Part shown: positions 26,969-38,130 of the stretch, piece by piece
Layout: every line of letters begins with the position of its first letter
Numbering within the stretch: position 1 is the first letter of the stretch
Assembly (NCBI GenBank): GCA_002943765.1
Contig: PQWQ01000020.1
Location: 434,001-498,000, forward strand
Direction: 5' to 3'
Source of the DNA: Psoroptes ovis
Taxonomy: Eukaryota > Arthropoda > Arachnida > Sarcoptiformes > Psoroptidae
Length of the DNA stretch: 64,000 nt
Made by a program: the position numbers and the translations under genes
Notes under the pieces: model-generated
The model's input: only the letters and a program-made list of their open reading frames with translations
Told to the model about the DNA's origin: nothing
Databases searched by the model: none

Positions 26969-27049
26969 TTAGATTGTCCGAAAAGTTCTTGTCGATTTTT
27001 CAATGAATTATCTACGATATAATCGGCAAAAATTTTGCGGACAACCTAA
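26969..27049 (+). mobile_element. Miniature mariner-like element, subfamily B
   Basis: Begins TTAGATTGTCCGAAAAGTTC and ends TTTTGCGGACAACCTAA, TA-flanked. The core TTGTCGATTTTTCAATGAA is identical to that of the copy at 13561. It is the last element before the gene-dense block. Confidence 0.87.
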
Positions 27050-27691
27050 TATTATTTCATTCGAAAAAGGGCCATACGGCACTCATAAACATTCGTTCGT
27101 TTTTCGCTTTGTTCATTTTTCATTCAAATAATAATAATTGTTAATGTTGTTTCAACAAAAATTGCAAATTGTAATATTTAATAGTATGAAAACATACTTA
27201 CATTATTTTGATGATTGAATTATTGAAAATCATGATTTTGATGATTATTATTATGGTTTTTCAATGATGATTCAATGAATTTAATGTTGAACATTTGTTT
27301 TGAAAAATGCAAAATGTCACAATCAATAAATGGTCATAATAATTGAGTAGAAATAAAAAAAAATACATTAAATCGATCATTGATCATAAATCGATTGATC
27401 AAAAATTGTCAACAACAACAACAATGATAATTATTGTAATTATTAATCAACGGTCTAATTGATTTGATTTGATCACTTAGTATGAGTTGGTAATTGATCG
27501 TTTGGATAATTTGATTTTGGAAAAATTCGAATTGAATTAATTTAAAATTTAATTCCTTTCCCATGTATTTAAAACCGATTAAATGTTTTTGATTCGATTT
27601 GCTTTGAGTTTCTTTGAGTTTTTGTACGTTTTTCTTGAATTTTTCAAATATTTTTGAACTATTTGATTTTCTGCACACACGGACACCTAAT

Positions 27692-28846
27692 ATGTCAATG
27701 TCATATGATTCAAATTCATGGTTTGAAGATGATGATGATAACACATACATAAATACTGCTAATAATAATGATCGTTTCAATTATAATAATGACAATGATT
27801 CAAATTTAAAAACTTTACAAGAAATTAAACCGAATACAATTATTGGTGACAGCTATCGAACACTTGAAAAGCTAGGTTCCGGTTCATTTGGACAAATATT
27901 TTTAGGACAAATAATCAATAGCAATAATGATGATAATGGTAATAAAGTGGCCATTAAATTAGAACCAAACAATAAACATCATACCAGTAGTGCACAATTA
28001 GTGAATGAAATGAGAATATATAAAATACTGCATGAAAACAATAATCCTGATGATAATGATGAATTAATTGGGTTTCCCAAGGTTTATTGGTTCGGGCAAT
28101 GTTTAAATTATAATGTCTTAGTTATTGAATTATTGGGCAAAAATCTAGAGGAAATATTTCAAATTTGTGAACAAAATTTCACATTGAAAACAACGTTGTA
28201 TATTGTTTTACAATTGCTGAATCGTTTTGAATTTATTCATAGTAAAAAGTAAGCATATTTATATCAATGATCCTAGGGTCGTTTTACCTATTTCAATTTT
28301 CATTCGAATACCAGTATTGCGTATAGAGATGTGAAGCCAGAAAATTTTCTTCTCGGTAATCCTTGTTCGAAAAATCGTAACATAATACATGTTGTTGATT
28401 TTGGTTTGTCGAAAGAATTCATTAATCCCGCCACCAAACAACATATACCATATCGTGAAGGTAAAAATTTAACCGGTACAGCTCGGTATATGAGTATTAA
28501 TTCACATTTTGGTATTGAACAATCAAGACGTGATGATTTAGAATCGCTTGGACATTTATTCATGTATTTCCTATGTAAAGGCAAACTACCATGGTCCGGT
28601 TTGAAAGCATCAAATTTGAAAGAACGTTATCGTAAAATTGGTAAAATTAAACAAGCAACACAACCAGAACAATTATGCGATGGTAATCCACAAGAATTCG
28701 CTAGCTATCTTCGTTACACACGATGTTTGAAGTTCGATCAACAACCAGATTATGATAAATGGAAAAATTCATTTCAAATTTTGTTTAATAAATATAATAC
28801 ATTGGATAATGGTGCTCGATTAGATTGGGAAGATAAAATCATTTGA
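27692..28846 (+). CDS. Casein kinase 1 gamma-like Ser/Thr kinase (2 exons)
   Basis: Exons are 27692-28248 and 28315-28846 with a 66-bp intron, giving 362 aa. The kinase domain starts near residue 50. The glycine loop reads LGSGSFGQIFLG, the ATP-binding lysine lies in VAIKLEP, the catalytic loop is YRDVKPENF, the metal site is VVDFGLSKEF, and the CK1 P+1 region is LTGTARYMSIN. The block SRRDDLESLGHLFMYFL, then LPWSGLK and LKERYRKIG, favours the gamma class (Drosophila gilgamesh) over alpha or delta. The intron splits the catalytic-loop exon; the spliced product reads HSKNIAYRDV. The start was set at the first ATG after an upstream stretch of non-protein-like sequence; a further 26 codons upstream are also open. 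The protein ends right after the kinase domain and lacks the Cys-containing tail that palmitoylates CK1 gamma, so membrane anchoring may be lost. Sequence is divergent; a lineage-specific CK1 is possible. Confidence 0.88.
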
Positions 28847-29020
28847 TAAATGTGTGAATAATAGCAATAATAATCATAATATCACGTTTGAAATTTTCCG
28901 AATTTCATAATAAAAATTATCAAAACAATATATTTTCAATGAATAAATATGCTAAATAAATAAATGATTGAAAAATACAGTCATTTGTGTGTTGATGAAC
29001 ATTTCGCCGTAAATATATTA

Positions 29021-30109
29021 TTAAGGCTGCTTAAATTTATCAGCAAATAAACGTTTCAAAATGATCGGTATCAATGATAGTATAGATATGCCTATCAACA
29101 TTAACATTGATTGAAATGATATTATATTCGATGATGATGACAATTGATACAGTGTTGTTCCTGCATGTACAGCAATGAACGATGGCGGAGCGACACCTTT
29201 GATTTAAGAAAATAAATTATTATTAAACAGCAGTTAAAGAAACACAATCAAAACGTACCGAAAAATGTTCCGATAAAAAATGTTGATAGCGGAACATCGA
29301 CAATCGGTGATGCTATGTTTATGAACCAATTCGGTAAAAATGGTGTTATACGTAAGAAAATGATGTAAAAAAATAAATGACTTCGATGTAGATCAATAAC
29401 ATTGCACAGTAATGTTGCTTTTTCTGGCCAATATTTTTTAACAAATGGTCGTCCACAAAGTCGTGATAATAGGTAACAAATTGATGCACCAACTGCAGAA
29501 CACTATTGAGTTGAAAAAATGGAAAAATTGAGAATTAAAATAACAAATATATTCAACAAAGCTTACAAAACAAACAGAAAATAATGCCAATGGAAATGGG
29601 AATAAATAACCAGACATGACGCTCAGGAATATTGAACCGGGAATCGCGAACGATTGTAAACTGTGGCCAAATTTTGGAAATTTAAATGAATTTTTGCGAA
29701 ACACTCAAATAAACTTACAATATATAAGTTACGATGAAACCAGACCAAACTACGCAGAAATAACGATCCTTGTAACCAGATAGGACTATTCCTAAATTTT
29801 TTGCATCATCAATATTCATTGGTAATTTAAAATGTTGTCGTTCATCACTGTGAAAATGAAATATGGATCAATCAAAATTGGATATATTAATATATTGAAT
29901 ACGACTTACTGTTCTAATTTAGGAAAATTTAAATAAACAATAAATAATGACAAGGACGATATCGAAATTATGGACAATAATAATAGACTTGAATATTGTA
30001 TTGATAAATCTTCATTATTAATTGATTTTTTTCCATCATCAACAGTGTCTATATTATCATCATGTTGTTCTTGATGATCATTGACATTATTCAACGATAC
30101 TTCAGTCAT
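29021..30109 (-). CDS. TMEM41B: TMEM41B/stasimon, VTT-domain ER lipid scramblase (5 exons)
   Basis: Exons on the minus strand are 30109-29910, 29847-29719, 29660-29567, 29502-29259 and 29196-29021, giving 280 aa; all introns are 63 bp or shorter. An acidic Asn/Asp N-terminus precedes a first membrane segment (LLLLSIISISSLSLFIVYL). The conserved core follows: LGIVLSGYKD, FLQSFAIPGSIFLSVMSGYL, GASICYLLSRLCGRP, then FLRITPFLPNWFIN and FFIGTFFGVAPPSFIAVHAG, the VTT/DedA signature. The C-terminus is basic (LKRLFADKFK). Family members of this type act in the ER as phospholipid scramblases, needed for autophagosome and lipid-droplet biogenesis. The closest match by eye is TMEM41B rather than TMEM41A, because of the PFLPNWFIN and VAPPSF runs. 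The gene lies tail-to-tail with the CK1 gene, 174 bp apart. Confidence 0.93.
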
Positions 30110-30501
30110 AATTATTTCAAATTGTATGAGTTGTATTTAGAGGAAAAATATCACAGAAATTATTATTTTTAACTTATTTAATTAGACTAAATATGTACAA
30201 ATGAGCATTGCATTCGATACCGATTTCACCCTTCAAACAGTAGAACAACATGTAATAAATGCAAATCCTGATGTAAATATTGAAATAATGATTAAGATTA
30301 CATGAATTTATGCGAGATTATACCATTTAAAACTAATCTTTAATCCAAGTTATTTACAAATCATTGTTTACAAACAACATATGCAAAGCCATCGAAACAA
30401 AAATTCATAAATGGGGTCAATTCATAAAGAACGATACGAAAAAAAAGTTTCTGTAATTTTTTTTTATTTTCGCAAAAAAAATTTCCCGGCAATCTTCTTG
30501 A
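30110..30501. other. Short spacer between TMEM41B and the PLC-gamma 3' end
   Basis: This 392-bp AT-rich spacer must hold the PLC-gamma 3' UTR and the TMEM41B promoter, since both genes run on the minus strand. I see no coding sequence or repeat. Confidence 0.6.
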
Positions 30502-33500
30502 TCATTTATTATTATTATTCAATAATTCATTGATATTATTCTCTAATCTTGATAATAATTCAATTGAATCGTTTAATTTTTCCACTCCTTCATCCTGAAA
30601 TTGAAATGGAATAAAATTTAGATTAATTTGTGCTCATTTAAATGAAATGACATCAAAAATGTGTCAAATTAATAAATCAAATTCAACTATATTTACTTTG
30701 ACCGGAAAACTTTCAATATGAACCAACAATGTTGCCAATTCAAGATGTTCACTATATTCATTTTTTAGCCGTATACTTCGTAACCCTTGCCTAATACAGG
30801 ATACAGGAAATGTTGCTTGACCTACCAAACTGCTTTCATCAAAATTATCACGATGATAAACAACAAATCGTAGCAGCGAAATTTCCGGGTATGTTATATG
30901 AAATATAAATTGATTATCATTTGTCCATGTTGGATATAGCCCATTATCATCTATTTTAATTTTGGATTTTGATTGAATAGATGTTATCATTCTGTTTTTG
31001 AGTTTTTCCAAACTACAAACAAAAACTTACAAATAATATTGGTCGCATATTTCCTACAATCAAAATCGGCACCAATAATTTCCACTTCGACCGAAGGACA
31101 TAATATGCCTTTGATTGATTTTCTTAGATTTTTCGCACATATTATCTTGTTCAATTTGTGTGGATCGTTTATAGAAAAATTAGACATTGAAATTCAAGAA
31201 TTATTCAATATTTCACTTACTTTGGTAGTCAATACAATTGGCGAACAGCAATCCAAATTGACAGGTTTAACGAAAGGGTTATAATGTTCATTTCTCATGT
31301 ATGACGGTATCAACACATAGCCACATTGTCCATTTTCTAAAAATTTTGCATGATTCAACTGCATTGGCTTGTCTTTGGTTTGATAATTCAATGCAACCAT
31401 TTGTATGCCACAATTCCACATTCGTGTTGGATTATAATTCGATGAATATATTCGTGTACCTTCAGGATATACACGCATTAGTTGATGTCGTGTAAAATTG
31501 AGAATTAAATGAAAATTATTTGGATTCAAATATTTTTCAATTTTCGATTCACGTATTGAACACATTTCACGATAATTTGTTGGTTCTAATATTTCAGAAA
31601 TTAGAAATTATTTTCAATTTATAATCATATAATCACATATAACACATACTTCCATCAAATCCTATTGAACAACAATAAATGATTAAATCATTGAGTTCGG
31701 GTGCAATTTTCTGTATTTGTCGTTTAGATGATTCTTTATTAAGGTTATTGTTCTGAAATGGAAATCAAACACATTGAATTAATCATAATCTACAATTCCA
31801 TGACTTACTTTATTTTTTTTATTCAAAACATCTTGAATCTTGGCCATCCAATCTTGACATTCCACATCATCTTGTGCCATGAATATCATTGAATTAATTT
31901 TAAATGAATTCTGTTCATTCGAATTCGCTGTGATTGTTACATTTTGATCCAATTCAATCGAATTCCATGTTTCGATTTCATTTTCATCCATATTTTCATT
32001 ATCATTGTTGCTATTATCATTATTATTATCATTATTAGCGTTGTTATTGGTGTCATTTGTCGTTTCTTCCAGCGGCATACCATGTTCCATATAACTACTT
32101 TGAGACTCCTTGGGTTCCTATGTTGTTGATTGCATTATAATTAGAATGATGACAGATAATTTCAAGCAAAAAACAATACTTACACCACCTAATATTCTAA
32201 CATTTTCTTGTGTGGCTGGAAATAACAGCTTAGTTTTCTTATAAAGTGGATGTTTTTCATAGAATTCAATGAGATCGGTTAAACTTTCAAATTCTTCATT
32301 ACCAATCAAATAAAGACGACCTTCTTTTCGAATACGGCAATGTTTGATAATGTTTTCGGCTCTAAATGATATCGAAAATTGATTATCCGATTGTTCACTA
32401 TGTCGTACTAAAAATGCGCCATTATGTTGTAAACATTTCAATATATTTTCAGCTTGTTCTTTCGTCAAATCTTTATAAAACCATGGTTTATTTTCATGTT
32501 GACTAATATGTGGTGCATAATTATATAAATATAATTCATGAAATTTATCACTTTTCAATGGTTTTGTTTGATAATAATCAATCAATTCATATAGCGTATT
32601 GAAACTCATTAAATTGTTGAGGCGATAATTCTTACAATCATTATCCAGGTTTTGTTCCAACTTAATTCGACTATGATGTACTTTATTATTGAATAAAAAT
32701 GATAACGTATAATCTCCGGGATGTGTTTCACTTTCTCGTACTAAAAATGTACCATTACCAAGATGTGTATATCTCAGCAGAATTTTCTCTGCTTCTGATC
32801 TTCCACCTTTTAATTTACCATGAAACCATGGTTCACCATAATGTAATTCATGTTTTGGCGAACGACTTAGCTGTTTTCTTAATGAATAATAATTTTCTTT
32901 GTTGTTCCCAGTGTTTTGTATTGTACCATATGATGTTTCATTATCACTTTCTTCATCTTGATCATCATCATCATTATCACCGTTTTCACCACCATTATTT
33001 TGTTTATCATCGGTGTCCAAGATGTAATTCAATCTCTTCTTTGTCAAAATAACAAAATGTTTACGAAATTTTTTCTCTTCATCCGAATAAACAAATAGAT
33101 TGCCATATTTAATCGAATTAACATAAACATTATCATCACAACGTTCTTTGAATGATTTTGATAATGTACAATGATAATTTTGATGATTATTTGATACAAT
33201 CGATGTTTCGACAAGTTTTGGCTGATCTTGATTATTTGATACAAATCTTTTTTTATGTTTCAATATGATCTTTCGCTTCAATCTTTCCGGTGATGGTAAA
33301 CATGTTTCATTCGGGTCCAATGGTTTTTTAAGCAAATAATCGCCAAGTATTTCGGTTAAACATTGTGCCATAAATTTCTGTTGTTTAATACTACAATGAT
33401 TTTCAATTGATAATATGACTGGATACGGTGAATGATCAAATGCATGATCACGAATACTTTTTATAACATCAACAAATTGTATTCGTGTTGTCAATGTACG

Positions 33501-34972
33501 TCCATGATATATCAATGGTTTACCATCTGGTCCATCCCAACAATCTACTGTGGTTATTAATTATTGATCAACAATTAGTTAAATCCAAAAATAGAAACAT
33601 TCACTTACATTCAATACACCGGCAACCTAAACGTAGACATCGAATATAACATTCAACGGATGATTCACTTTTAAATTGATCACCAGTCAAATAAGTGTTA
33701 TGTGATGATGCTATAAAATAATTATTCAATGGTTGATTCATATCATGTGTTACTTCACTACAAAATTCATTCCAAATTGAATTTTCTTTCGAAAACAGAT
33801 AATCAATGAATTCATTACATGTAAAATATGATTGTGTTTCATAATGCCGCAGTGAATCTAATGAATTACGAAATACAATATCATTAATTTGTTGAAATGA
33901 TATTTTTATTTTTTGTTCATTATTGAAAAATTTTTTCAATTCATTTATATTGATTTTCTTTGAATCTTGTGAATATAATTGCAATAAGGTATTCAGATAT
34001 GATGTCACTAAAGTTGATGATTGATGACATGATGTATTTGCTGTTGCAGGTGCTGCTCCAGTTGATGAGGATGAGGATGATGAAGATGTTGTCGATGTTG
34101 ATAATGATGCTAACGCTGATTCTAATGATATTTGAATGTTATTCATTTTATTATACAATTGTACATAACCATCATATTCCAGGCAACCGGTAAAATTTTG
34201 ATCAATATCATAGAATATTTTCTTCAGCTGACTGCTTGATAGCTTTAAATGATGACGGCTGATACAGTGTTTCAAGTCTTTCAAATAAACACTAGACCAT
34301 CAAATATAGGATATTAGATTAATTTGACTGATATGTTTCTCAAAATCACAAAGGTATTTACCCTTTAGCATTACATTGAGATTGTGAGGAGTATTCATCA
34401 AATTCTCGCTGTAATAAAATATCGACCTGTACACGAAACGGTGCCCATTCAGCTATATTTTTAATATATTTAAATAAATTACAAATTCGCTCGGGACATA
34501 TTCTTTCATCATTAGCTTCAATAAGTAATAAGGTGAAAGGTTAATTTTTTCAAGGATAATATTCAAAAAAATACCAAACACACTTACTAATACAATACAA
34601 TTTTCGAAGACAAAATTTTTTCCCATATAAAATAATGAATTTTTTTTCATTTTCACCATTTGTATTATTATTATTATTGGTATTGGTATTATCATTGACG
34701 ATACGAATTTCTTGTATATCTCGGAAATCGATACAACCTTCAAATTCATCATAACCACCTGAAACAGTTTTATACCATTCCAAACGACACATTTCAAAGC
34801 GAATACAAAATTTACGCCTTTCTAAACGTGATGCTGTAGGCAGCGTTGATGATTTAAATATACCATCAAATTTTGAACAATAAAATCCATCATTCAAATA
34901 ATTGATTAGTTCACGATCAAATTGATAATCACCACGTGAAAATAGATAATCTTTGAATATTGAACGATTCAT
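30502..34972 (-). CDS. PLCG: Phospholipase C gamma without an SH3 domain (10 exons)
   Basis: Minus-strand exons are 34972-34588, 34515-34362, 34291-33609, 33547-32184, 32117-31809, 31752-31650, 31585-31221, 31145-31031, 30950-30697 and 30594-30502, joining in frame to 1274 aa. Domains in order: N-terminal PH (about 20-140), EF hands, catalytic X box with SSHNTYLTGDQ (His about 377) and LSIENHCSI (second His), N half of a split PH, SH2 (about 645-745, FLVRESE), SH2 (about 760-858, FLVRHSE), C half of the PH (FMAQDDVECQDWMAKI), Y box (LMRVYPEGTRIYSSNYNP, MWNCGIQMVALNYQT), C2 (DNGLYPTW, LLRFVVYH). It hydrolyses PIP2 to IP3 and diacylglycerol downstream of tyrosine kinases. The SH3 domain that always sits between the second SH2 and the PH C half is absent: that join is a 66-bp intron followed by an Asn-rich linker. 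Drosophila small wing is the fly member. The last exon ends in a short helical tail. Confidence 0.95.
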
Positions 34973-35736
34973 AGTTTTAAGAAAACATAAGATAAATTTA
35001 CAAATACATTATTATAAATTAATGTACACAAACAATATGGTCATTTATTTATTTTGTTTATTTATCGATTTAAAGCATCTGTTTTCGATGTTTTATTATT
35101 ATTATTATTATTATTGTTTTAACCAGAGAATTATTTTTCCTGTTTCAAATAATAATTGATACTGTTGTTCAATTATTATTTGAGCTAAAAACAAATCATT
35201 TAAACACATTTACAGTAGAAACATTATCGATTTCCGTTCATATTTATTTGTATGTGTTTTTTCGCCTAAATTAGTTAATAATAATAATTATTCATCCTGC
35301 CTTTGATGAAATTAAACAATAGCTAAATCAATTCAAAAATTGTACATTTCAAAAAACAATTTTTTAAAAAAATTGTCGAGAAAAACTGACGTATTTCTAC
35401 GTCAGCGGCTTTCAAACAAGCCTGCACGAGACGTATTCAAATACGTCACCGGCTTTTGAACTGGCAGTGTAGTTGCAATGAAAAAAGTACCTTTAAAATT
35501 TTATCATTAATCTCATACCATTGCTTTGCTTTTAAACATATTATCTTATTTTAAACATGTATACAAAATTTAAAAGGCTAAAAGCTAGTAGTAGCATATC
35601 AACGAAATAAAAACCTATGCGCATATCATCGAAAGCACTCGATTTGCCAATGTTTTGTGGTGATTTTTGATGTAAATAAATGATGATTTTTCATGTTTTT
35701 ATGAATTTGAATTTGAAATTTGATTAATAAGAAGAT
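34973..35736. promoter_or_regulatory. Divergent promoter region of PLC-gamma and VPS52
   Basis: The two genes start 764 bp apart and point away from each other, so this interval should hold both promoters. An ATT array is near 35095-35115 and an AT-rich stretch follows. The only GC-richer part is the tandem CRE-like unit pair at 35388-35468, listed separately. I cannot place either transcription start. Confidence 0.5.
35387..35468. promoter_or_regulatory. Tandem CRE-like palindrome units
   Basis: Two near-copies of a roughly 40-bp unit lie in tandem. Unit 1 opens with TGACGTATTTCTACGTCA (35387-35404), a palindrome with 7-bp arms. Unit 2 opens with GACGTATTCAAATACGTC (35430-35447), an 8-bp-arm palindrome. 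Each is followed by a CGGCTTT block. TGACGT/ACGTCA is the half-site of CREB/ATF-type bZIP factors (established knowledge). That these sites are bound is inference. Confidence 0.45.
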
Positions 35737-37941
35737 ATGAATTTAGAAATATCAACAAATGGTAATTATATTTTAATAATTAAATTGTTCAAGACAAAAT
35801 AATTCATTGATTAACTCTTTTCAAATCAAAAATTCAAAGATGAACCAAATAAAATTGATTACGATGAAGAAACAGTAAAAGAAATTTTAAATTCAAACAT
35901 TGATCTTAGAGAATATTCGAAAAATGTTGAGAAAACATTGAATCAGTATGAAAAAGAAACAATTGATGATTATATCAATGAAGCTGATAACATCACCGAG
36001 CTACATGCACAAATAAATGATAGTGATAAAATATTGGAAAGATTAGAGGGAATGTTGTGTGCATTTCAAGCTGATCTGAGCAATATTTGTCAAGAAATAT
36101 TATCATTGCAAGAATTATCAGCATCATTGAATATACGATTGAAAAATAAACAAGCAATACAAAATCAAATGAGTGAATTTATTGATGATATTATCATACC
36201 TGAATCAGTTATTAAACATATTGTCGATACACCTGTTAGTGAGAAGGAATTTCTTGAACAATTAATTATTTTAGATCATAAAATTGCATTCGTTAAAGAA
36301 CAATCATTTCGTGAAGCTAAATCATGTGTAGATGTTATGGAAATATTGAATAATTTGAAAACAAAAGCAATCAATAAAATAAGGGAATACATACTGAAAA
36401 AAATATCATCATGTAAAAAACCAATGACCAATTATCATATTGTACAGAATGCATTGTTGAAGAATAAATTTTTCTACAAATTTTTAGCAACACATGAACG
36501 TGATATTGCTAGAGAAATACAAAATGAATACATTGATACTATGAGTAAAATTTATTATTCATATTTCAAAGAATTCTTGAATAAATCAACCAAAATGATG
36601 TATGATGATTTACCGGATAAAGATGATTTAATGGGTAATGATGATGCACATAAAACAAGCAAAACATCAATATTTCAGCTCAAAGCAAATACATTAAAAC
36701 ATCGGCCAAATATTTATTCATTAGGTGATCGTGAAACATTATTGACCAACGATTTGGAATCATCATTGATTGTTGTACATGCTGCATTGAAAAATGATGT
36801 TAAATATCCGATTGAAAATATATTTCGTGAAATTCAATACGCCTTTTTGGATCATGCATGTCGTGAATATTTATTTTTGAAAGAATTCTTTATGGTTAAT
36901 GCTAAAACATCACATGATCTATTTGTGACAGTATTTTTGAAAACAATCGATCTTTTGAATAAAAATGTCGATACATTTTTCTCGCAAAGTTATGATGCCA
37001 TAGCATTGTTTGTTTGCTTGCACATCATATATCGTTTTCGTATTATATCAATGAAACGAAATGTATCAGTATTGAATCAATATTGGGAAAATTTAGCCAA
37101 AATGATATGGCCACAATTTGAACAAATATTTATGATGCATATTGAAAGTGTTAAATTTTATGATTTAAATAAATTATCAACGACAACAACAACAACAATA
37201 AATACACGTACAACACATTACGTTGCGAGAAGATTTGCCGAATTTGCTGCAGCTATCATATTCATTAATGAAACATTTCCAGATCAACGTGTTATGAATT
37301 TGTTGACAATTTTACAAAATGAAATCATTAATCTAATATTGCGAATATCGACTAAATTTTGTAAACCAAAAGAACAATTAATATTTATCATTAATAATTA
37401 TGATACTATTTTGACAATTTTGCTGGAACACAAGAAAAATGATGGCAACAACAGTAGTGGTGCATCATCATCATCATCATCAGTTCCAACATCATCAACA
37501 TTGAAAAATAGTAATGAAATTATTGAAATAATGCGTGAACAAATGAATAAGAAAATTATTGATTTTATTGAAGAAATATTATACCCACATTTTGGTCCAA
37601 TGATATCGTTCGTTAAAGAATCGGAAATATTATTTGAAAAAAATGATCTGGATTCGTTGAAACATTTGGAAAGTCGAGTTAATGATTTGATTAAAAATTT
37701 TAATAATAATTGGCGTAACGCATTGGAACAAATATCAAACGATATAATGTCATCATTTACAAATTTTCGTAATGGTAATAATATACAACAAATGGCGCTG
37801 ACACAATTGGTACAATATTATCATAAATTTCAAAAAATTGTCAATCAAAAACCGTTTAAAAATCAAAATTCATTATGTGGTGAATTGATCAATATTCATC
37901 AATTGATGGTTGAAGTGAAAAAATATAAAACAAATTTTTGA
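35737..37941 (+). CDS. VPS52: VPS52, subunit of GARP/EARP tethering complexes (2 exons)
   Basis: Exon 1 is only 25 bp (35737-35761, MNLEISTN); exon 2 is 35840-37941; together 708 aa against about 720 in human. Diagnostic blocks are IDDYINEADNITELHAQI, LERMEGML-type LERLEGMLCAFQADLSNI, LQELSASLNIRLKNKQA, KKPMTNYHIVQNALLKNKFF, EKDDLMG-like DKDDLMGNDD, YAFLDHACREYLFLKEFF, RRFAEFAAAI, SFTNFRNG and INIHQLMVEVKKYKTNF at the very end. VPS52 works with VPS51 and VPS53, plus VPS54 (GARP) or VPS50 (EARP), to tether endosome-derived vesicles at the trans-Golgi or recycling endosomes. An N-terminal coiled coil is expected over the first 150 residues. A Ser-rich insert sits near 500-512. The short first exon is supported by GT-AG signals, correct phase and acidic sequence continuity, but a start at M in the second exon would also be possible. 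Confidence 0.95.
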
Positions 37942-38130
37942 ACAATTTTTATTATTTTCATTAAAATTTGAAATAATTTCAATGATTCAAAGCTAAAAGC
38001 TAATTTAAAATCTTAAAATAGAAATATTTGTTGTTCTTTTTATACAAAATTTAATACAAAAATCTTTGACAAAAACGGTTAAAAATTCGTCATTTCAAAT
38101 GTTCATTGAATGTTATAAAATGTCTCATGT

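Larger units (their letters stand above)
20155..27691. other. Non-coding region between Dbx and the CK1-like kinase
   Basis: The first part should be the Dbx 3' UTR; an AATAAA-type signal is near 20534. The rest carries seven miniature elements (20728, 21356, 21606, 22057, 22771, 26441, 26969), poly-A stretches near 23084, 23615 and 23686, and a long ATT array at 25372-25409. The open frames here are low-complexity. I see no gene. Confidence 0.6.

Noticed and set aside
32118..32183. Hidden SH3 exon in the PLC-gamma intron
   Set aside because: The intron is only 66 bp, too short to hold an SH3 domain, and the flanking exons join in frame.
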